Below are positions 1 through 12,860 of a stretch of DNA of 64,000 nt, piece after piece. Every line of letters begins with the position of its first letter. Within the stretch, counting starts at the first letter, position 1. The notes beneath the pieces were generated by a model, which had not been told where the DNA came from, searched no databases, and saw only the letters and a list, made by a program, of their open reading frames with translations. Position numbers and translations under genes: made by a program. The DNA is taken from the NCBI GenBank assembly GCA_032622095.1, contig CP136066.1, forward strand, positions 145,359,559-145,423,558, written 5' to 3'. Origin of the DNA: Siphonodentalium dalli (taxonomy: Eukaryota; Mollusca; Scaphopoda; Gadilida; Siphonodentaliidae).

Positions 1-851
1 TTGTCCATTGATCAAGAGAAAGGGGCTCCTACTTTTAATATTTACCCAATATTTATTATTTTATAACAAGATATCAAGATATTAATTCCTAAGCTCAGTG
101 TATAGTTCTAACTACCTGTTTGAAATAAATTTGACAAGTACTTCAGTGGAACAAACTGATGCTATATATTGAATCACCTATTTTAATAATTCCAGCAAGA
201 GAAATGACGAGAGGAAAGTTTCTGCACATTCTTCAAAGATCTAACAAGAGATGTTGAGAAGATGGTGACGGAGGAGTTATTTGTCTTTCACTTCTGGGAA
301 CTTTTGTGACCTATTTATTTCCTGGCAATACTTGAAACACCCATGAATAAGTTGATTGTATTGCACAACTTTTTCTGGGGTAAAACACTAATCCATTGTC
401 AACCAAGCAGCCTTCGAAATTATATATAATTTCATTCAATCCTAAAGCCATGCTGTGGAAGTAAAATGCCAATTTCAAGGGCTGGATGAAGTCCACTTAT
501 GCACAAACTGTATTTCTGACCTTGCCTCTAATGAACATCAATCAAATTGCAGACTAACAATTGGTTCTATCACCTGATGTAATAGAATTAGTTGGCGTAA
601 GCTAGGCTCACAGAAGTAAATTTTTTTTTTAATGTGTTGTCGTTACTATGGAGAGAATGTAATCAAACTAACACATACATTCCCCAATTTACTGCATTTT
701 GCACACTCTTTGTGAATGCCATTAGGGAAATGGATATGGAAATTAAAGTATTGACAGATGATTCTGCATACATGTGTAGTAACAGAATGCCTATTCCCAT
801 AATTTTGATGGACGAAACTTCTCTTTGAGACAATATTACTTTAGAAACTGA
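1..851. other. 3' flank of ANKAR, no supported gene
   Basis: AT-rich single-copy-looking sequence with a T-run near 621. An AG-bounded stretch at 195-240 on the plus strand reads about 15 codons to a stop, but nothing upstream is available to test it. I see no recognisable gene or transposon. Confidence 0.4.
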
Positions 852-1765
852 AGCCCTCTATATGCTCATGTAATTGGTCGCACAGTTATACTGATTGTGG
901 TACAAAACTGCACTTATGACAAGTTTATTCTCTTTTTCTCACAACATTCCGTTGTGTTCAAATCAGAAACTTATCAGTAGTGGAAGGAATGTTTGACTTT
1001 GGTTGCTCTGTGAAGCCAAGTAATTATAAGAGGACCGAACCTTCAGTCATCCTCCATATTGACCAGAATGAGATCCAAGCTTGCAAATAGTGTGTCTGTC
1101 ATTTGCAGTATTAGGTCCCCAGAGGGTGAATTTAGTGATCCTAGCCCGCATGGCTGGCATCACCAAATTCATCCTCTGGGAGCCTCATTCTGCTCAGGCC
1201 TCAACTGCCATGGGAGTCCTGGGATCAGATTGAAGTTCCCAGTTGAAGTTGGTGATATTCACTCATTAGTCACCTCGATTATGCATTTTATCTTCTGCAA
1301 ATTATGGTGTATAGAAACTTCCCTGAAGGGCAAAAAGTAACTAAAACAATGTTAATTTGAGACTAGATACTTCAGAGAAGATGAGGCCTAAGCAGAATGA
1401 GGTCCCCGGAGGGTGAATATGTGGATGGTAGCCCACTGCGGAATAGCATCACTAAATTCACCCTCTGGGGACCTCATTCTGCAATTAAGAGACACACTAT
1501 TTGAAAGCTTGACAATATCTATAACTTTCAAAACACATCCCCAAAATTCTTTACTGATGCCCTATTTGGTCATGCAATTGGTCCACTGATAACAGTTAAA
1601 CAGTTATACTGACTGGTACAAAACTGCACTTATGACAAGTTGATCCTCTTTTTCGCACAACATACCATTGTGTTCAAATCAGAAACTTAGCAGTAGTTGA
1701 AGGAATGTTTGACTTTGGTTGCTCTGTGAAGCCAAGTCATCCCCCATATTGACCAGAATGAGATC
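852..1765. repeat. Direct repeats (852-1075, 1559-1765) flanking a family A element
   Basis: Two copies of a ~210-bp sequence share ACAAAACTGCACTTATGACA, GTTTGACTTTGGTTGCTCTG and the end CATATTGACCAGAATGAGAT. The left copy stops exactly where the family A element begins, and the right copy starts about 48 bp after its end. The left copy has an extra ~24 bases near its end. Local duplication around the transposon is the simplest reading. Confidence 0.75.
1076..1511. mobile_element. Family A double-hairpin element, full copy
   Basis: Ends CAAGCTTGCAAATAGTGTGT and its inverse. Each end then carries its own hairpin with arms GAATGAGGTCCCCAGAGGG and the inverse. The middle contains CCTGGGATCAGATTGAAGTT and a non-coding core. 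It gives a spurious short ORF in all copies (SVICRMRSPEGEFS). Other copies: 10263, 20692, 24848; fragments at 11530, 32078, 34583. Confidence 0.85.
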
Positions 1766-2149
1766 ACATCAATGTTCTGCTCAATATGAGCGTCATGTTT
1801 ACTATTTTTATGTACTTTTTATGTAGTATTAAATATTTATCGAAAATGTCTCTCATTTTTAAGCTTCCCACAAAAATAAAAATAAGCAGGATTGTGCAGA
1901 TTCGTATTCACAAAAAGGAAATATCAATATTCAACTATTTTGACTCAATTGAAAAACATGTATGTGTTACATACTTACGTTACCAAAATCATCAAGATAT
2001 GCTCTAGTAGAGAGCCATGCACTAAATGCACAGACATCCCCCTCCCCTACATTTTTTATGGCCAAAATGTCTCAGGTTTTTTTTGTTTATTCCCATATTA
2101 TAAAAAAACATTTGGTGTGAAATATGACTATTCATAATTTATGTGTAAA
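1766..2149. other. Unassigned AT-rich stretch
   Basis: Two overlapping short plus-strand ORFs are present, but they have low complexity and no recognisable motif. No transposon ends were seen. Confidence 0.3.
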
Positions 2150-5100
2150 TAGTGTGGTCGTCGGAGGGTTAGACCCAGAAGAAATTGGTAAAGAAGCGGT
2201 TTTGGTGTCATTCGAAGCGGGAGAATCTCGTGTATAACATATCTAAAATCCGCTGAGATTAATTCGATTATAGTGAGAACAAATGTCATATGTATACAAA
2301 TGTATACATTTTTGCAAAGGTAAAATATTGTGCCACCTGTTTATGGCAAAAATGGAACCCTTTGTCCCAGATGGCCGCCAAAATGGCGGCCTAAACTCGA
2401 ACATTTGAAGTTTTTGTCTAATATCTTAAAGATCAATTCCTGTTGTTTGATAATGGTTCAGAGTGGCGACTTTGATTAGGCTTAATTCAGCATTGGAGCA
2501 ATGAAAGATACCATAAATGGGGTCCCAAACTCATCTACACCCTCAAAAATTCGATTTTACAGAACGCGGTATAAAATTCCACAAAAATCGCCATTGAGAT
2601 TACAGTCATATATCAACAAGAAATGGACAGAACTGTACAATGTAAGTTGGACATACCAATATCTATGAATACTCCAATTCAATGAAACCATAATTGGCGC
2701 TTTGTCTCAAAATGGCGGTCAAAATATGGAAAATGGTGGATATTGATCACAGTGTCATTCAATCCATTATAAGTAGTGGTTTATGAATAAAATTGACTAA
2801 ATAAATACGAATGTATACCTCTTTATGATGCCATTATGCTAGCTCTATGTAAAAACTTAAAAATCAGTACCAAAAATGCCCACCCGATGTGAAAAATACT
2901 ATTTTCTATCACTTCTGTTTATCACTTGTTGCTCTCTGAACTGGGAAACAATGGGTATATTCTTTCAATGATCGTGTCAACTGATCATTCCAGCAATGAC
3001 ATGTCTAATCGATTAGATCATAGTTTACTCCGGTCCTTCACTAATAAGTTATAACGAATGCGGTATGAAATTTAACCAAAATCGACTTTGGGGTTCTGGT
3101 CACATTTGATATTTAATTTTAGGGATGAGCAGATCTTGTCTACAAAATAATTGAGCGTTTCTTTTATATGTGAACATTCCATCTCAAATAGACCAAATGA
3201 AGCAATAAATTTTATCTAATATGGCTTCCAAAACGAAAATGGTAGACTCTGCCCAGCTTATCATATAACGGAAGTTGTGAGTGGTGGATGCAGTTGATAG
3301 TTGGCTAATGTACATGTATGTGGCTCATATACATCAAAACTATTTATTTTCAATCTTTTGGTGGCTTCCCGCGGGTTGACAAAATCTCGACACATCGGTG
3401 CTATAATGTCGTAACTCCATTATGGCGGGAAATAAGTATTTGATACCATTCGAATCGTGAGAAAAAATCCAATTCGATGGGCCAAACTGTCTTTGCATTG
3501 GATGACAAATATTTGCACAAACCAGTGAAGCAAATGTCGTATCTCCAGTGATCTTTACAATTATTCGTGCTATGAGGTCGTATGTCCAACAGCAGCCAAT
3601 GGGACGCTTCAGGTTGTCCATGTGACTTCTGTTTTGTGTTTGTGAATTCTAAAATGTGTGCTATATGGTAGTATCTCCATGTTAGTCACGTGATCATTTG
3701 GTGATTTAAATTTTGTGATTGTTCCACACATTTCTGTATGATGATGCACATGGGTGAATTTTCATAGTGTAGAATAGGCACTTTTTAGTTCATAGACACA
3801 TGTGATTGCCACCATATTTAGCTTAATCTGCATTTATTAGCACAACTTCATTATAGCACGGAAACGAATCGTCGCCTGTGTACGCAAAATGTCATATCTC
3901 CAAACAAGCTATTGCTTTTTAAAAGAAAACGAGGGAGTAAACAGAAAACAATATGTGGTTCAATGAACAGCTAATGTCAGTTTTCATTGGGATAAATACA
4001 ACAATACGTCATGCTTTGTCAACATTAGGAGAAATGTTGTCTAAAAACTTCAACCTTCATTTTCTCGGAAAGTTGAAAATGTGGGTTACATTATAGCACT
4101 GATGCGACGAAATATTAACTATTCGGGCTCGGCCATCATTTTCAAGTTTCAAGCTGGAACTAAATGTAGCCCATGGATTCCCCATTTCGACATGTAAGAA
4201 AAGTAGTTTTACTCTGATCTCTTCCCAGATATAAATTCTCCGGTAAATGGTGATCTCTTATGTCCTAGAAAATACGTGTGCCAAATACATATATGTATGA
4301 AGAAACTATCCCCATACATTGTTTACACATCGACTCCGTAAGTATGTGGAGGTTTTCTTGGACAAGCGTGATTTTCAAGCCTCGAAACCGTCCGTACAAA
4401 CAATAAAAGTTAATAGGAAATGACGTTGGATGTAGGTCTCGAGTACGTCGTCCGCATGAAATAGTTTTCGTGTCATTAATTTGCACATATTTCGTGCTCT
4501 GATGAGCATGGATGAACGCCTTATGTGGCAGTTTGATTGTCTAGCATCCGGAAAATAACATGTTCATTGTTCACATTTCTTAGACAAACATGTTGTTAAT
4601 CACCATGTTCATGTGGCATTTCTATCCAATGACATCCTTGAAATACTAGTTCATCAAGCTAAATGGTTGATACCTTTACGCCTACGGGTCAGATCCAGCC
4701 GTGGCGCACATTGTGTCCACATATCATTGATGAAATTCACTAAATGTGTAGAAGATATCGGTGCATGTATATATTTACTAGAATGTTTCTATCCACATGT
4801 ATATACCCACAATCGCACGACACGGAATTGTCACATGGAGTGTGAAGGGTATACAATGTACGTGCAAATTTTCATTTTTCCTCTTAATTTTGAAGAAAAT
4901 AATTTTACTTTGAAACTCACCAGCTCCGATAACCAACTTGCCCACCAATTAAGTAAACCCCAGATTATTCGCTTTTCCCTCCTGTCCTTTTCACTTTCGC
5001 CATCACTGGAAAACCCATTATAACCTGATGCTTCCGGACTTTTCCAGATAGTCCCTCATAATAAGTGGACATCGTGTTGGATCCTGCAGTAGATACTGCT

Positions 5101-6200
5101 TAGTTGGAACATTACGGGCTGAACTGATTGTGGTAGTAGATTATTGGCAACATGTTTAATAGGTCTGTCATCGTTAGCTCAAAACCGAAGTGTTGTTTCG
5201 GCTTTCCTCTGAGCAGAACTTAAATTTTGACAATTTTCGGTAGCCATCTTAGAATTTTGAATCGTGATTGGCTACTCATACCCACAAAAAACATTGATTT
5301 CAATCAATGATATGTATTGGTGCCGAATTGGCGTTTTGTCGAGTGGGTTTTCGTGAATAACTACATATTTGCCATTTTCATTATTATTGGCGACCATGTT
5401 GGACGCCATCTTGAATTCTGTATTTTCCCCAAAGAGGATTTTAGCGGATTTTGATATGTTATACACGAGATTCTCTCGCGTCGAATGACAACAAAACAGC
5501 TTCTTTACCAATTCCTTCTGGGTCTAACCCTCTGACGACCATTCTAAATATCTGCCATTTTCCATATTTTGACCGCCATTTTAAGACAAAGCGCCACTTT
5601 GGGTTTCATTGAATTGGAGTATTTATAGATAATGGTATGCCCAACTTACATTGTACAGTTCTGTCCATTTCTTGTTGATATATGACTGGAATCCCAATGG
5701 CGATTTTTGTGGAATTTTATACCGCGTTCTGTAAAATAAAATTTTTGAGGGTGTAGATGAGTCTGGGACCCCATTTATGGTATCTTTCATTGCTCCAATG
5801 CTGAATTAACATGAATAAGACTAATCAATGTCACCAGTCTGAACCATTATCAAACAACAGGAATTGATCTAAGATATTAGGCAAAAACTTCAAATTTTCG
5901 AGTTTAGGCCGCCATTTTGGCAGCCATCTGGGGCGAGGGGTTCCATTTTTTCTATAGATATGTGGCATAATACTTTACCTTCGCAAAAATGTTTACATTT
6001 GTATAAATATGGCAACATTATGTCGAATTATTCTGTCAGAATCTCTTTTGACTAAAGGCGGCCATGTTGGACGCCATCTTGGATCCTGGATTTTCCCCAA
6101 AGCGGATTTTGGATATGTTGTAGCAGAGATTCTCCCGCGTTGAATGACACCGAGATCACTTCTTTACCAATTTCTTCTGGGTCAACCCCTTTTTTTGCGT
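2150..6200. mobile_element. 4-kb foldback element with ~600-bp inverted arms
   Basis: Left arm 2158-2765 and right arm 5535-6195 are inverted copies: AGACCCAGAAGAAATTGGTA, GCCGCCAAAATGGCGGCCTA, GAACGCGGTATAAAATTCCA and TCATATATCAACAAGAAATG occur on the plus strand on the left and on the minus strand on the right. The right side also has a third copy of the outer ~120 bases at 5425-5550. The 2.7-kb spacer holds no recognisable transposase; its longest ORF (4613-5023) matches nothing I know. Confidence 0.8.
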
Positions 6201-7730
6201 ACCACGACCACACTAACATGCAACAGTCTTGCACTACAACCAAAGTACATAAAAGTTTAAACAAACCTAATAGAAAACTTTAGCATTATCAAAATTACAA
6301 AGGGAAATATCGATTACAAGTTAAATGTGTCTAGCTAAATTTACGGTCAGTAGTAGACATCGCTTTGTGAAGTCGAGCAGCAGGATGATTTATAAAAAAA
6401 ATTCCATTTGCCATAAAAGGCACCCAGAGGGCATATTTTTTTTATTATGTCAGGAGGCAGTGTCTGAGAAATGAAACATTTTGTTCGGCCTTAATCATGG
6501 GCATTGGGAGAAAGAAAAATAAACGGTTTAGAATTGTATCATTTTGATATCATATAAAGTCTTATAACAATAAGCAACAGATATGTGTTAAATATTTTAT
6601 AACTGTGAACAGATTCACTATCGCTAATAGAATGGAATGTGAAAATATTTTATAAATATGAATGTCATACAGGAGGTTCATTATTAAAGTTATAATGAAT
6701 AAACTTAATAGAAATAGAACAATGTTTTGCCCCTAATGTGTGTCTGTCAAAATTTAGGTGGAAATACATGTATCCCAAAAATGATCCCTGCTCTTCATAT
6801 TTAAAGAGACTGGCAATACTAGAGATTCTGATGCAAGTTATACAGCCCTCATACAGTAATGCCCAAAGTAATTGACCACTTAACCACAGCAAAATTATGG
6901 GTAATTTTTCAGGATTTAGTCGGAAATATGGCTTGTTGCCATTCATCGGAAAACTGTGCTGAGGCAAATGGTTGCCGCAGCCAAACAATCTAAATTAAGA
7001 GTGCTGGTTATATTGATTTACATGTGATAAAAAAAAACCTGTCAATTATTCCGGCTTCATTGGAAACCTATAAACATGTCATTGCTCTTGATGACAAGGT
7101 AAACACAAAGTAGCTCCAACTTGTATTCAATGTATCCCAACCCCATATACTCTCACTTACGTTCATTAGGGGTTGAGTCGACCCCTGTAATAATCATTTA
7201 ACATTTCACTCGACCACATAAACGTTGTTCCTAATCTTTAGTTGACAACAATGCAAGTTTAGCCATGTATACATCAATATCATAAAATGTTCTGCACTCC
7301 GTGTGTAGTACATTAATTATTGCATCTTTTAAAAATATATACACAAGCAAGTGGCCTCCATGATGAAATCAATAACAATATCACATGGGATTATTATTGT
7401 GTACGCTCACGTCATGCAGTTAATGCAACATCGGATTGGTCAAAAATGTATTGTGGTATCACTCTGTTTATAGAGTTGGCCGTCAAACTTAGGGGAAATT
7501 CCTAAGAGTCGAGCAGAATGTGGAAATTCCAGCACTGTTTATAAACATACACGCATGGAGTGTGCGATAAATTTTAAAAGTAGCTTTTCTGTGAGAATGA
7601 ATAATCTTTTCACAGACAAATTTCGGTTCATGGGAAAACATTGTGTCAACATTCTGATTGTAGCTCTTGATCACACAGAAGATACCTCACTGACTCACAA
7701 TATTTTGCACTGACCCCCTATGCCACTCCC
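6201..7730. other. Intergenic, with a half family B MITE at 6852-6955
   Basis: TACAGTAATGCCC at 6852 opens a family B element that runs to the centre (CCATTCATCGGAAA) and then loses homology; the second arm is missing. The rest is AT-rich and unassigned. Confidence 0.6.
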
Positions 7731-7734
7731 GCTG

Positions 7735-8283
7735 GCTACATAGTGTAGGGAGTGGCAATGTCACCAGGGCATATAGCAAATTTTGGTATGCCGAAAAAAA
7801 TCACAACTTTTGTACCGTTGTTACATTGGGTGCAAATTAGAAAACATATTCCTGAACTACTTTCAGGCCCATGGGTACATATGGTTACTTTACCATTAGT
7901 TTATGTTACATTTGGTACTTTCATTTTTTTTTCCCTTAGAAATCCCAAGGTACCTGGTTACATTGGGTACAAATTATAAAACATATTTCCTGAACTACTT
8001 TCAGGACCATTGGTGCACGAGGTACACATGGTTACTTAACCAGGTACCTTGGGATTTCTAAGAAAAAAAAGTAAAAGTTACAAATGTAACATTAACTGAT
8101 GAGTAAAGTAACCAGAAGTAACAAGTTGTACGCTATGTACTAATGGGGTGCAAATTAGTTCGAAAATATGTTTTCTAAATTTGTGCTTATAAAATGTACC
8201 CGACGTAACAACAGGGTACAAAAGTTCTGATATTTTGCTGTGTACCAAAATTAAGACATATCTACACTATGGAGACATACCAT
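7735..8283. mobile_element. Palindromic element, ~550 bp
   Basis: Ends CATAGTGTAG (left) and CTACACTATG (right). The arms share CTGAACTACTTTCAGG, AATCCCAAGGTACCTGGTTA and its inverse AACCAGGTACCTTGGGATTT, with the centre near 8010. There is no coding capacity. It is probably a long MITE or foldback element. Confidence 0.7.
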
Positions 8284-9025
8284 CTGCCACTGGATTGATA
8301 ATATTTCAGATAAGTGTTCTGTTCTGTCTGTTCTTCACTTATTGTATACTGTATAAGAATTGGACATCTCATATGGTCATCAATAGCTATGCAGATATGT
8401 AACAATGATCATGATTCGTGGGTTATCGAGACATTAAACATTGATAAATGCCAACTTTTGAGAAAAGGATTACTGGACGGACTAGGTGAATATCACAGAA
8501 AGAATATGAAATAAAAAATATTGTATAGATAAAGAATGTCATAAAATATCACAGTTTACAAAAGACCATAATAACATATATCACATGAAACCCCTATTAA
8601 CATAATCATTAACAAGGCCATTACATATTTCCTTATCTGTCACTAGTAATGAATAGGCACATGCTACAAATCACTTTGCATCATGCCAAAACATTATGCA
8701 CCGAGTCTTCACATTGATTCAGGCAGATTAATTTACTATTTTGAAATGCTGTGCATGACACCAACACCATACAATACAAAATTGATTGCTTTGTTCATTA
8801 AAATTTAAATTCTAGTTGCACTAACGAAAATAGACACAAAAACAAAGAGGCAAATTGGGTGACTATATTTTCTATCGTCAGCCCCCCGAGCACAATACTG
8901 TCGTATACGGTTGTGAAGAGTCTCAGCCAATGCTGTAAATATATGCATTTTGCAACTTCTTTTAAGGATTTTGATTTGTTAAAAAGGCATAAAGCTCTAG
9001 TTTTTTTCATGTGATATACAAGATC
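8284..9025. other. Unassigned intergenic DNA
   Basis: AT-rich, with short ORFs of no recognisable content and no clear inverted repeats. Confidence 0.3.
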
Positions 9026-9162
9026 GTCAACGAGTTATGTTGGGATATAAGATTTTATGAAACGAGTTCGATAAATTTGATTCATAACTCGTATACGACT
9101 CGTTGTGAATCAAATTTATCAAACTTGTTTGTTTCATAAAATCTTATATCCCAACATAACTC
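9026..9162. repeat. Near-perfect hairpin
   Basis: AACGAGTTATGTTGGGATAT AAGATTTTATGAAACGAGTT on the left is mirrored by TTTCATAAAATCTTATATCC CAACATAACTCGTTT on the right, with a second inner arm TTGATTCATAACTCG. The 9165-9460 stretch beside it is open on both strands but not recognisable. Confidence 0.75.
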
Positions 9163-9467
9163 GTTTCCACAACACATTTTGCATTACATAGCCATACAGA
9201 GAACATACGTTTTTTCTCTTCATAGGGAGGTTCTTAGAGCCAAAGTGGACAAATTGGACCCATTCAGTGTCCCGAACATACTCAAAAACAGTAGTTGGAC
9301 AAAAAGCACACTTCACCCTGTAATGTTGACTTTGAAATTCAGGCTGGAAAAAATTCTGGCAGTCCTGTACATGTTTCAAACGATGGAGGGATTTAGATTG
9401 GATAATGTCCCACTTCAAGCATGGACAGACTATAATATTCCTTAACTTGTTATACTTCAATAGCTAT

Positions 9468-9600
9468 TGACCCTGTGCCAATGCATTCTCTTATATATGC
9501 AAGTTGACCATAGGTCGCCTTGCATATATAACAGAATGCATTTGCCTAACAACTTTTTATAAATTTTTCTTACATTCTTTAACAATTTTTATCATTTATT
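9468..9600. mobile_element. Family C' fragment
   Basis: Carries the CCTGTGCCAATGCATTCTCT hairpin with arms TATATATGCAAGTTGACC and its inverse, then the TTCTTACATTCTTTAACAA linker seen in 53839-54301. The outer TTAA ends are missing. Confidence 0.6.
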
Positions 9601-9785
9601 AAAATATACAGCAACACCTATTGCTATCTTTCAGTTGATTTAATATGTTACTTCAGCATGTGTGGTAATTTCACCCAAATTCAAAAGAGCGATCTTGACG
9701 GCTTTCATGGCGTAAATGACATCATTCACGAAAACCCAACCAGTACTACAACATAATGCAAACTCGTATGTTTTAGTAGAGGACT

Positions 9786-9969
9786 ATGACCCTTTAATCA
9801 CAGCAGAATTATGGGAAATTTTTCAGGATTTAGTTGGAAATATGGCTTGTTGCCATTCATCGGAAAGCTCTCACCGAGTACAAATATTTAATCAGACACA
9901 AGCCATATTTCCGACTAAATCCTGAAAAATTTCACATAATTCTGCTGTGGTTTAGGGGTCGATTATTGT
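9786..9969. mobile_element. Family B MITE, degraded
   Basis: Both arms are present (GATTTAGTTGGAAATATGGC and the inverse), joined by a centre of about 50 bases. The terminal CAGTAATGCCC is lost. Confidence 0.7.
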
Positions 9970-10262
9970 AACTGGCATGGAAAGCAAACAAACAATTATT
10001 TTATATTGTCTGTGAGGGTCTGTTTATTACACACACGCAGTTATGTGAATCAGGTGAATTGTTTGGCACACTTTTCTTATGCTGCAAGTTACAACTCGAG
10101 CCTCTATTTTAGCGCCACAAAAAACTGTGATTTCACCAGGAACTCATATTTTCATCTTCTATAGGAAAGACCTACTTGTATGTACATGATTGGATACAGA
10201 TTTCATGTGCCATTTACTTGGATGTGATTGAAGACTATCTCAACTTGATTCACTACAACATG

Positions 10263-10655
10263 CAAGCCTGCAAATAGGGTCTGTCATTTGCAGAATGAGG
10301 TCCCCCAGAGGGTGAATTTAGTGATGCTATCATGCATGGTGCGCTTGCATCACAAAATTCACCCTCTGGGAACCTCAATATGCATAAGTCTCAACTGCTA
10401 TGGGAGACCTATTATCAGAATGGAATTTCCCCAGTTGAAGTTGGTGATGTTCACCCATTAGTCACCTGGATAATGCAATTTATCTTCTGCAAATTAGGAG
10501 ATATAGAAACTTCCCAGAAGGGAAAAAGTACCTAAAATCAATGTTAATTGAGACTATAGATATGCCTAAGCAGCCGGCTGTGTGGCATAGCATTACTAAA
10601 TTCACCCTCTCGGGACCTCATTCTGCAAATGACAGACACACTATTTGTAGGCTTG
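10263..10655. mobile_element. Family A element
   Basis: Full-length layout with CAAGCCTGCAAATAG at the left and CTATTTGTAGGCTTG at the right. The second internal hairpin is partly deleted near 10570. Confidence 0.8.
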
Positions 10656-10805
10656 ACAACAACAACAATAGCTATTGAAGTTTTATAAGTTAACCCTTTG
10701 ATTACTGAACTGGAATGTTCTGTTCCCAATTTCACAGTCAGGAATCATATGATCTCATGTTGAAATCAAGATAGCGGAATTTCAAAATATACTGAAAAAA
10801 AAAGG

Positions 10806-10907
10806 TAATGCCCTAATTAATCGACTTCTTAACCACAGGAGTATTATGGGTAACTTTTCAGGATTTAGTCGGAAATATGGCTTGTTGCCATTCATCGGAA
10901 AGCTTTT
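10806..10907. mobile_element. Family B half element
   Basis: TAATGCCCTAATTAATCGAC leads to CCATTCATCGGAAAGC; the mirror arm is absent. Confidence 0.65.
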
Positions 10908-11185
10908 GGTAAGAATGTTTTTAGAACACTACCAACTCTAATGACACACATGGGTCCAGGTATCTGTGCTAGGAATAAAGTTGTCCAAAGTACTGTACAT
11001 AAAAGTACATATGAAAATACCTCGCTCTTTCTGTATAATTATTAGTTTGTTTAAATCTGCCATTTTTATTTCATGGTACATGTACTCGTCAACTTGAAAC
11101 CATGTGATTCCTGGATGTGCATTTCCTGAGATTTTCAGCAGAAGCAGGCAACAACCAGAGAAACACCAGTCATTTGTAATAATGT

Positions 11186-11420
11186 TTAACCCTGTCATGG
11201 TGGGAGCCGCACTGTGCAGCATTAAATATCCTGTGCCAGTGTATTCTCTTATATAAGAGAATGAATGCACTGGCTTACAAGGAAGGTCAAGGTAAATATT
11301 GTTAAGACCATGTATTCTCTTATGTGCAAGGCTCCCTATGGGAGACTCACATATATAAGAGAATGCTTTGGAACAGGGTTTTCGCAAAATTTCAGGAAGC
11401 TCCAGTCATGGAAGGGTTAA
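11186..11420. mobile_element. Family C TTAA hairpin element
   Basis: TTAACCCTGTCATGGTGGGA opens and CCAGTCATGGAAGGGTTAA closes. Inside are ATTCTCTTATATAAGAGAAT-type palindromes and the GCACTGGCTTACAAGG linker. The TTAA boundary and CCCT ends resemble piggyBac-type non-autonomous elements. Confidence 0.75.
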
Positions 11421-11529
11421 ATAGTAAGTTAATGAAGTATGTTAAATATATTAGCTGAACATCCCTACAAAGGAATGGATACAGAGGCACCGAAAGCAAC
11501 CAAGGGCAAGGGTGATGCAACTTCCAGAA

Positions 11530-11687
11530 AAGGGAACTTTTCACCTTCTGGGGACATCATTCTGCTTAGGCCTCAACTGCTATGGGAGACCTAGGATCAG
11601 ATTGAGATTTCCCTGATGAAGATGGTGATGTTCACCCATTAGTCACCTCGATTATGCATTTTATCTTCTGAAATTAGGGGATATATG
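11530..11687. mobile_element. Family A internal fragment
   Basis: Contains CACCTTCTGGGGACATCATT, AACTGCTATGGGAGACCTAG and CACCTCGATTATGCATTTTA, all from the family A core; both termini are missing. Confidence 0.7.
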
Positions 11688-11840
11688 TCTTGTTGTTTCT
11701 GTTTAGCTTGGCACATGTCCAGTACATGTGTTTGCTAATCCGGCCGAGATAGGGTTTTCAGCACATTTAGTGTTATTTGAAAAAAGAATCATAACATCAA
11801 GTATTCAAAATTGGAGCCACAGTGATAAGTGTCAATAATA

Positions 11841-11989
11841 TACAGTAATGCCCTAAATAATCGACTCCTTAACCACAGCAGAATTATGGGTAACTTTCAG
11901 GATTTAGTCGGGAAATATGGCTTGTTGCCATTCATTGGAAAGCTCTGAGCTTACCCATAATTCTGCTGTGGTTAAGGGCATTACTGTAT
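11841..11989. mobile_element. Family B MITE with internal deletion
   Basis: Intact outer ends TACAGTAATGCCC and GGGCATTACTGTA with TA at both edges. The right arm has lost most of its inner half. Confidence 0.8.
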
Positions 11990-12168
11990 AAGTGCCTAAT
12001 ATGGTTCTGTGAAAACACATATTTGTTGTATTTTGGCCTTCATGTAATTATTTTAACAAAGTGTTTGCAGGTACATGTACTGCCTTTTTGGGGTTTGATA
12101 TTCTTTCTACACCTTCATCATCTTCTGATATAAAGAACTATCTTGATATCCATAGCTAAAACAATGTT

Positions 12169-12376
12169 TTAACCTTTTCTATATTAAATACTCATTAGTG
12201 AGTATTATCCCATTGGAAAATGTTCAGCTAATATGTTCAACATAAATAGGTCTCCATGCGTACTTTGTATTATCTGATTAGTATTTCTGAAAAAACCCTC
12301 AAAATTAATGTTAGACCATTCCAATATATACTGTTATAACTGAGTGGGAGAATCCATTTAGTATAGAAATGGTTAA
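12169..12376. mobile_element. Family E TTAA element just past the ANKAR stop
   Basis: TTAACCTTTTCTATATTAAA at the left and AGTATAGAAATGGTTAA at the right, with ACTGTTATAACTGAGTGGGA inside. It lies about 150 bp after the ANKAR stop, so it may form part of the 3' UTR. Confidence 0.7.
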
Positions 12377-12528
12377 ATGTGCCTGGGTGTAAGTTACTCA
12401 CACCTCACATGTCAAAATGTCTATGTTGTGGGTTAAATCTTGGTCATTCAAACTAATTGGACCATTTCCAATTAATTAAAGCAGGGTCTGCCCCTTTAAG
12501 CTGTAATACATGACAGACACGCGCTATA

Positions 12529-12860
12529 CTACCGCTTATGCGCCCATGAGTTCAAGTCTGTTTTAAATACAACATCTGACTGAGGTTTTGTTGTGTGCTT
12601 CTTCGCTATGCAGGAGAAGGGTCGTGGAGGTAGCCGCACTCTCGGTTGGGAAGGAGAATCCACCATATCTGACTGAGGTGAAGAGAAAGTAGGTCGCGTC
12701 GGTGACAGTGGTTCATTCGAGTCGGAGACAGTCTTTATCACTATACTTGGAATTGCCTGTCTTGATTGTGACCTCCGACCTCCAGCTGGAGCTGACATTG
12801 CTCTATGTGACATCATATTAAATCTTCTTTGACTTTGCATTGCTGTGTGCGGTCTTCGGT
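12529..12860 (-). CDS. ANKAR: ANKAR terminal coding exon
   Basis: Acceptor ctccttttcag opens 332 nt ending at TAG (12531-12529), residues 1006-1115. The tail is rich in Ser, Pro, Arg and Gln (MSHRAMSAPAGGRRSQ, EPLSPTRPTFSSPQSD), looks disordered and has several SP/TP sites. It reads in phase from the microexon at 23357 across a 10.5-kb intron. No canonical AATAAA was found on the minus strand in the first 150 bases after the stop; a family E element begins there (12376). Confidence 0.88.

Noticed and set aside
195-240. Possible last exon of a plus-strand gene entering from the left
   Set aside because: Only about 15 codons after a plausible acceptor, with no upstream sequence and no clear polyadenylation signal.
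4613-5023. 136-codon plus frame
   Set aside because: It lies in the spacer of the foldback element, matches no family I know and has no supporting splice or start context.
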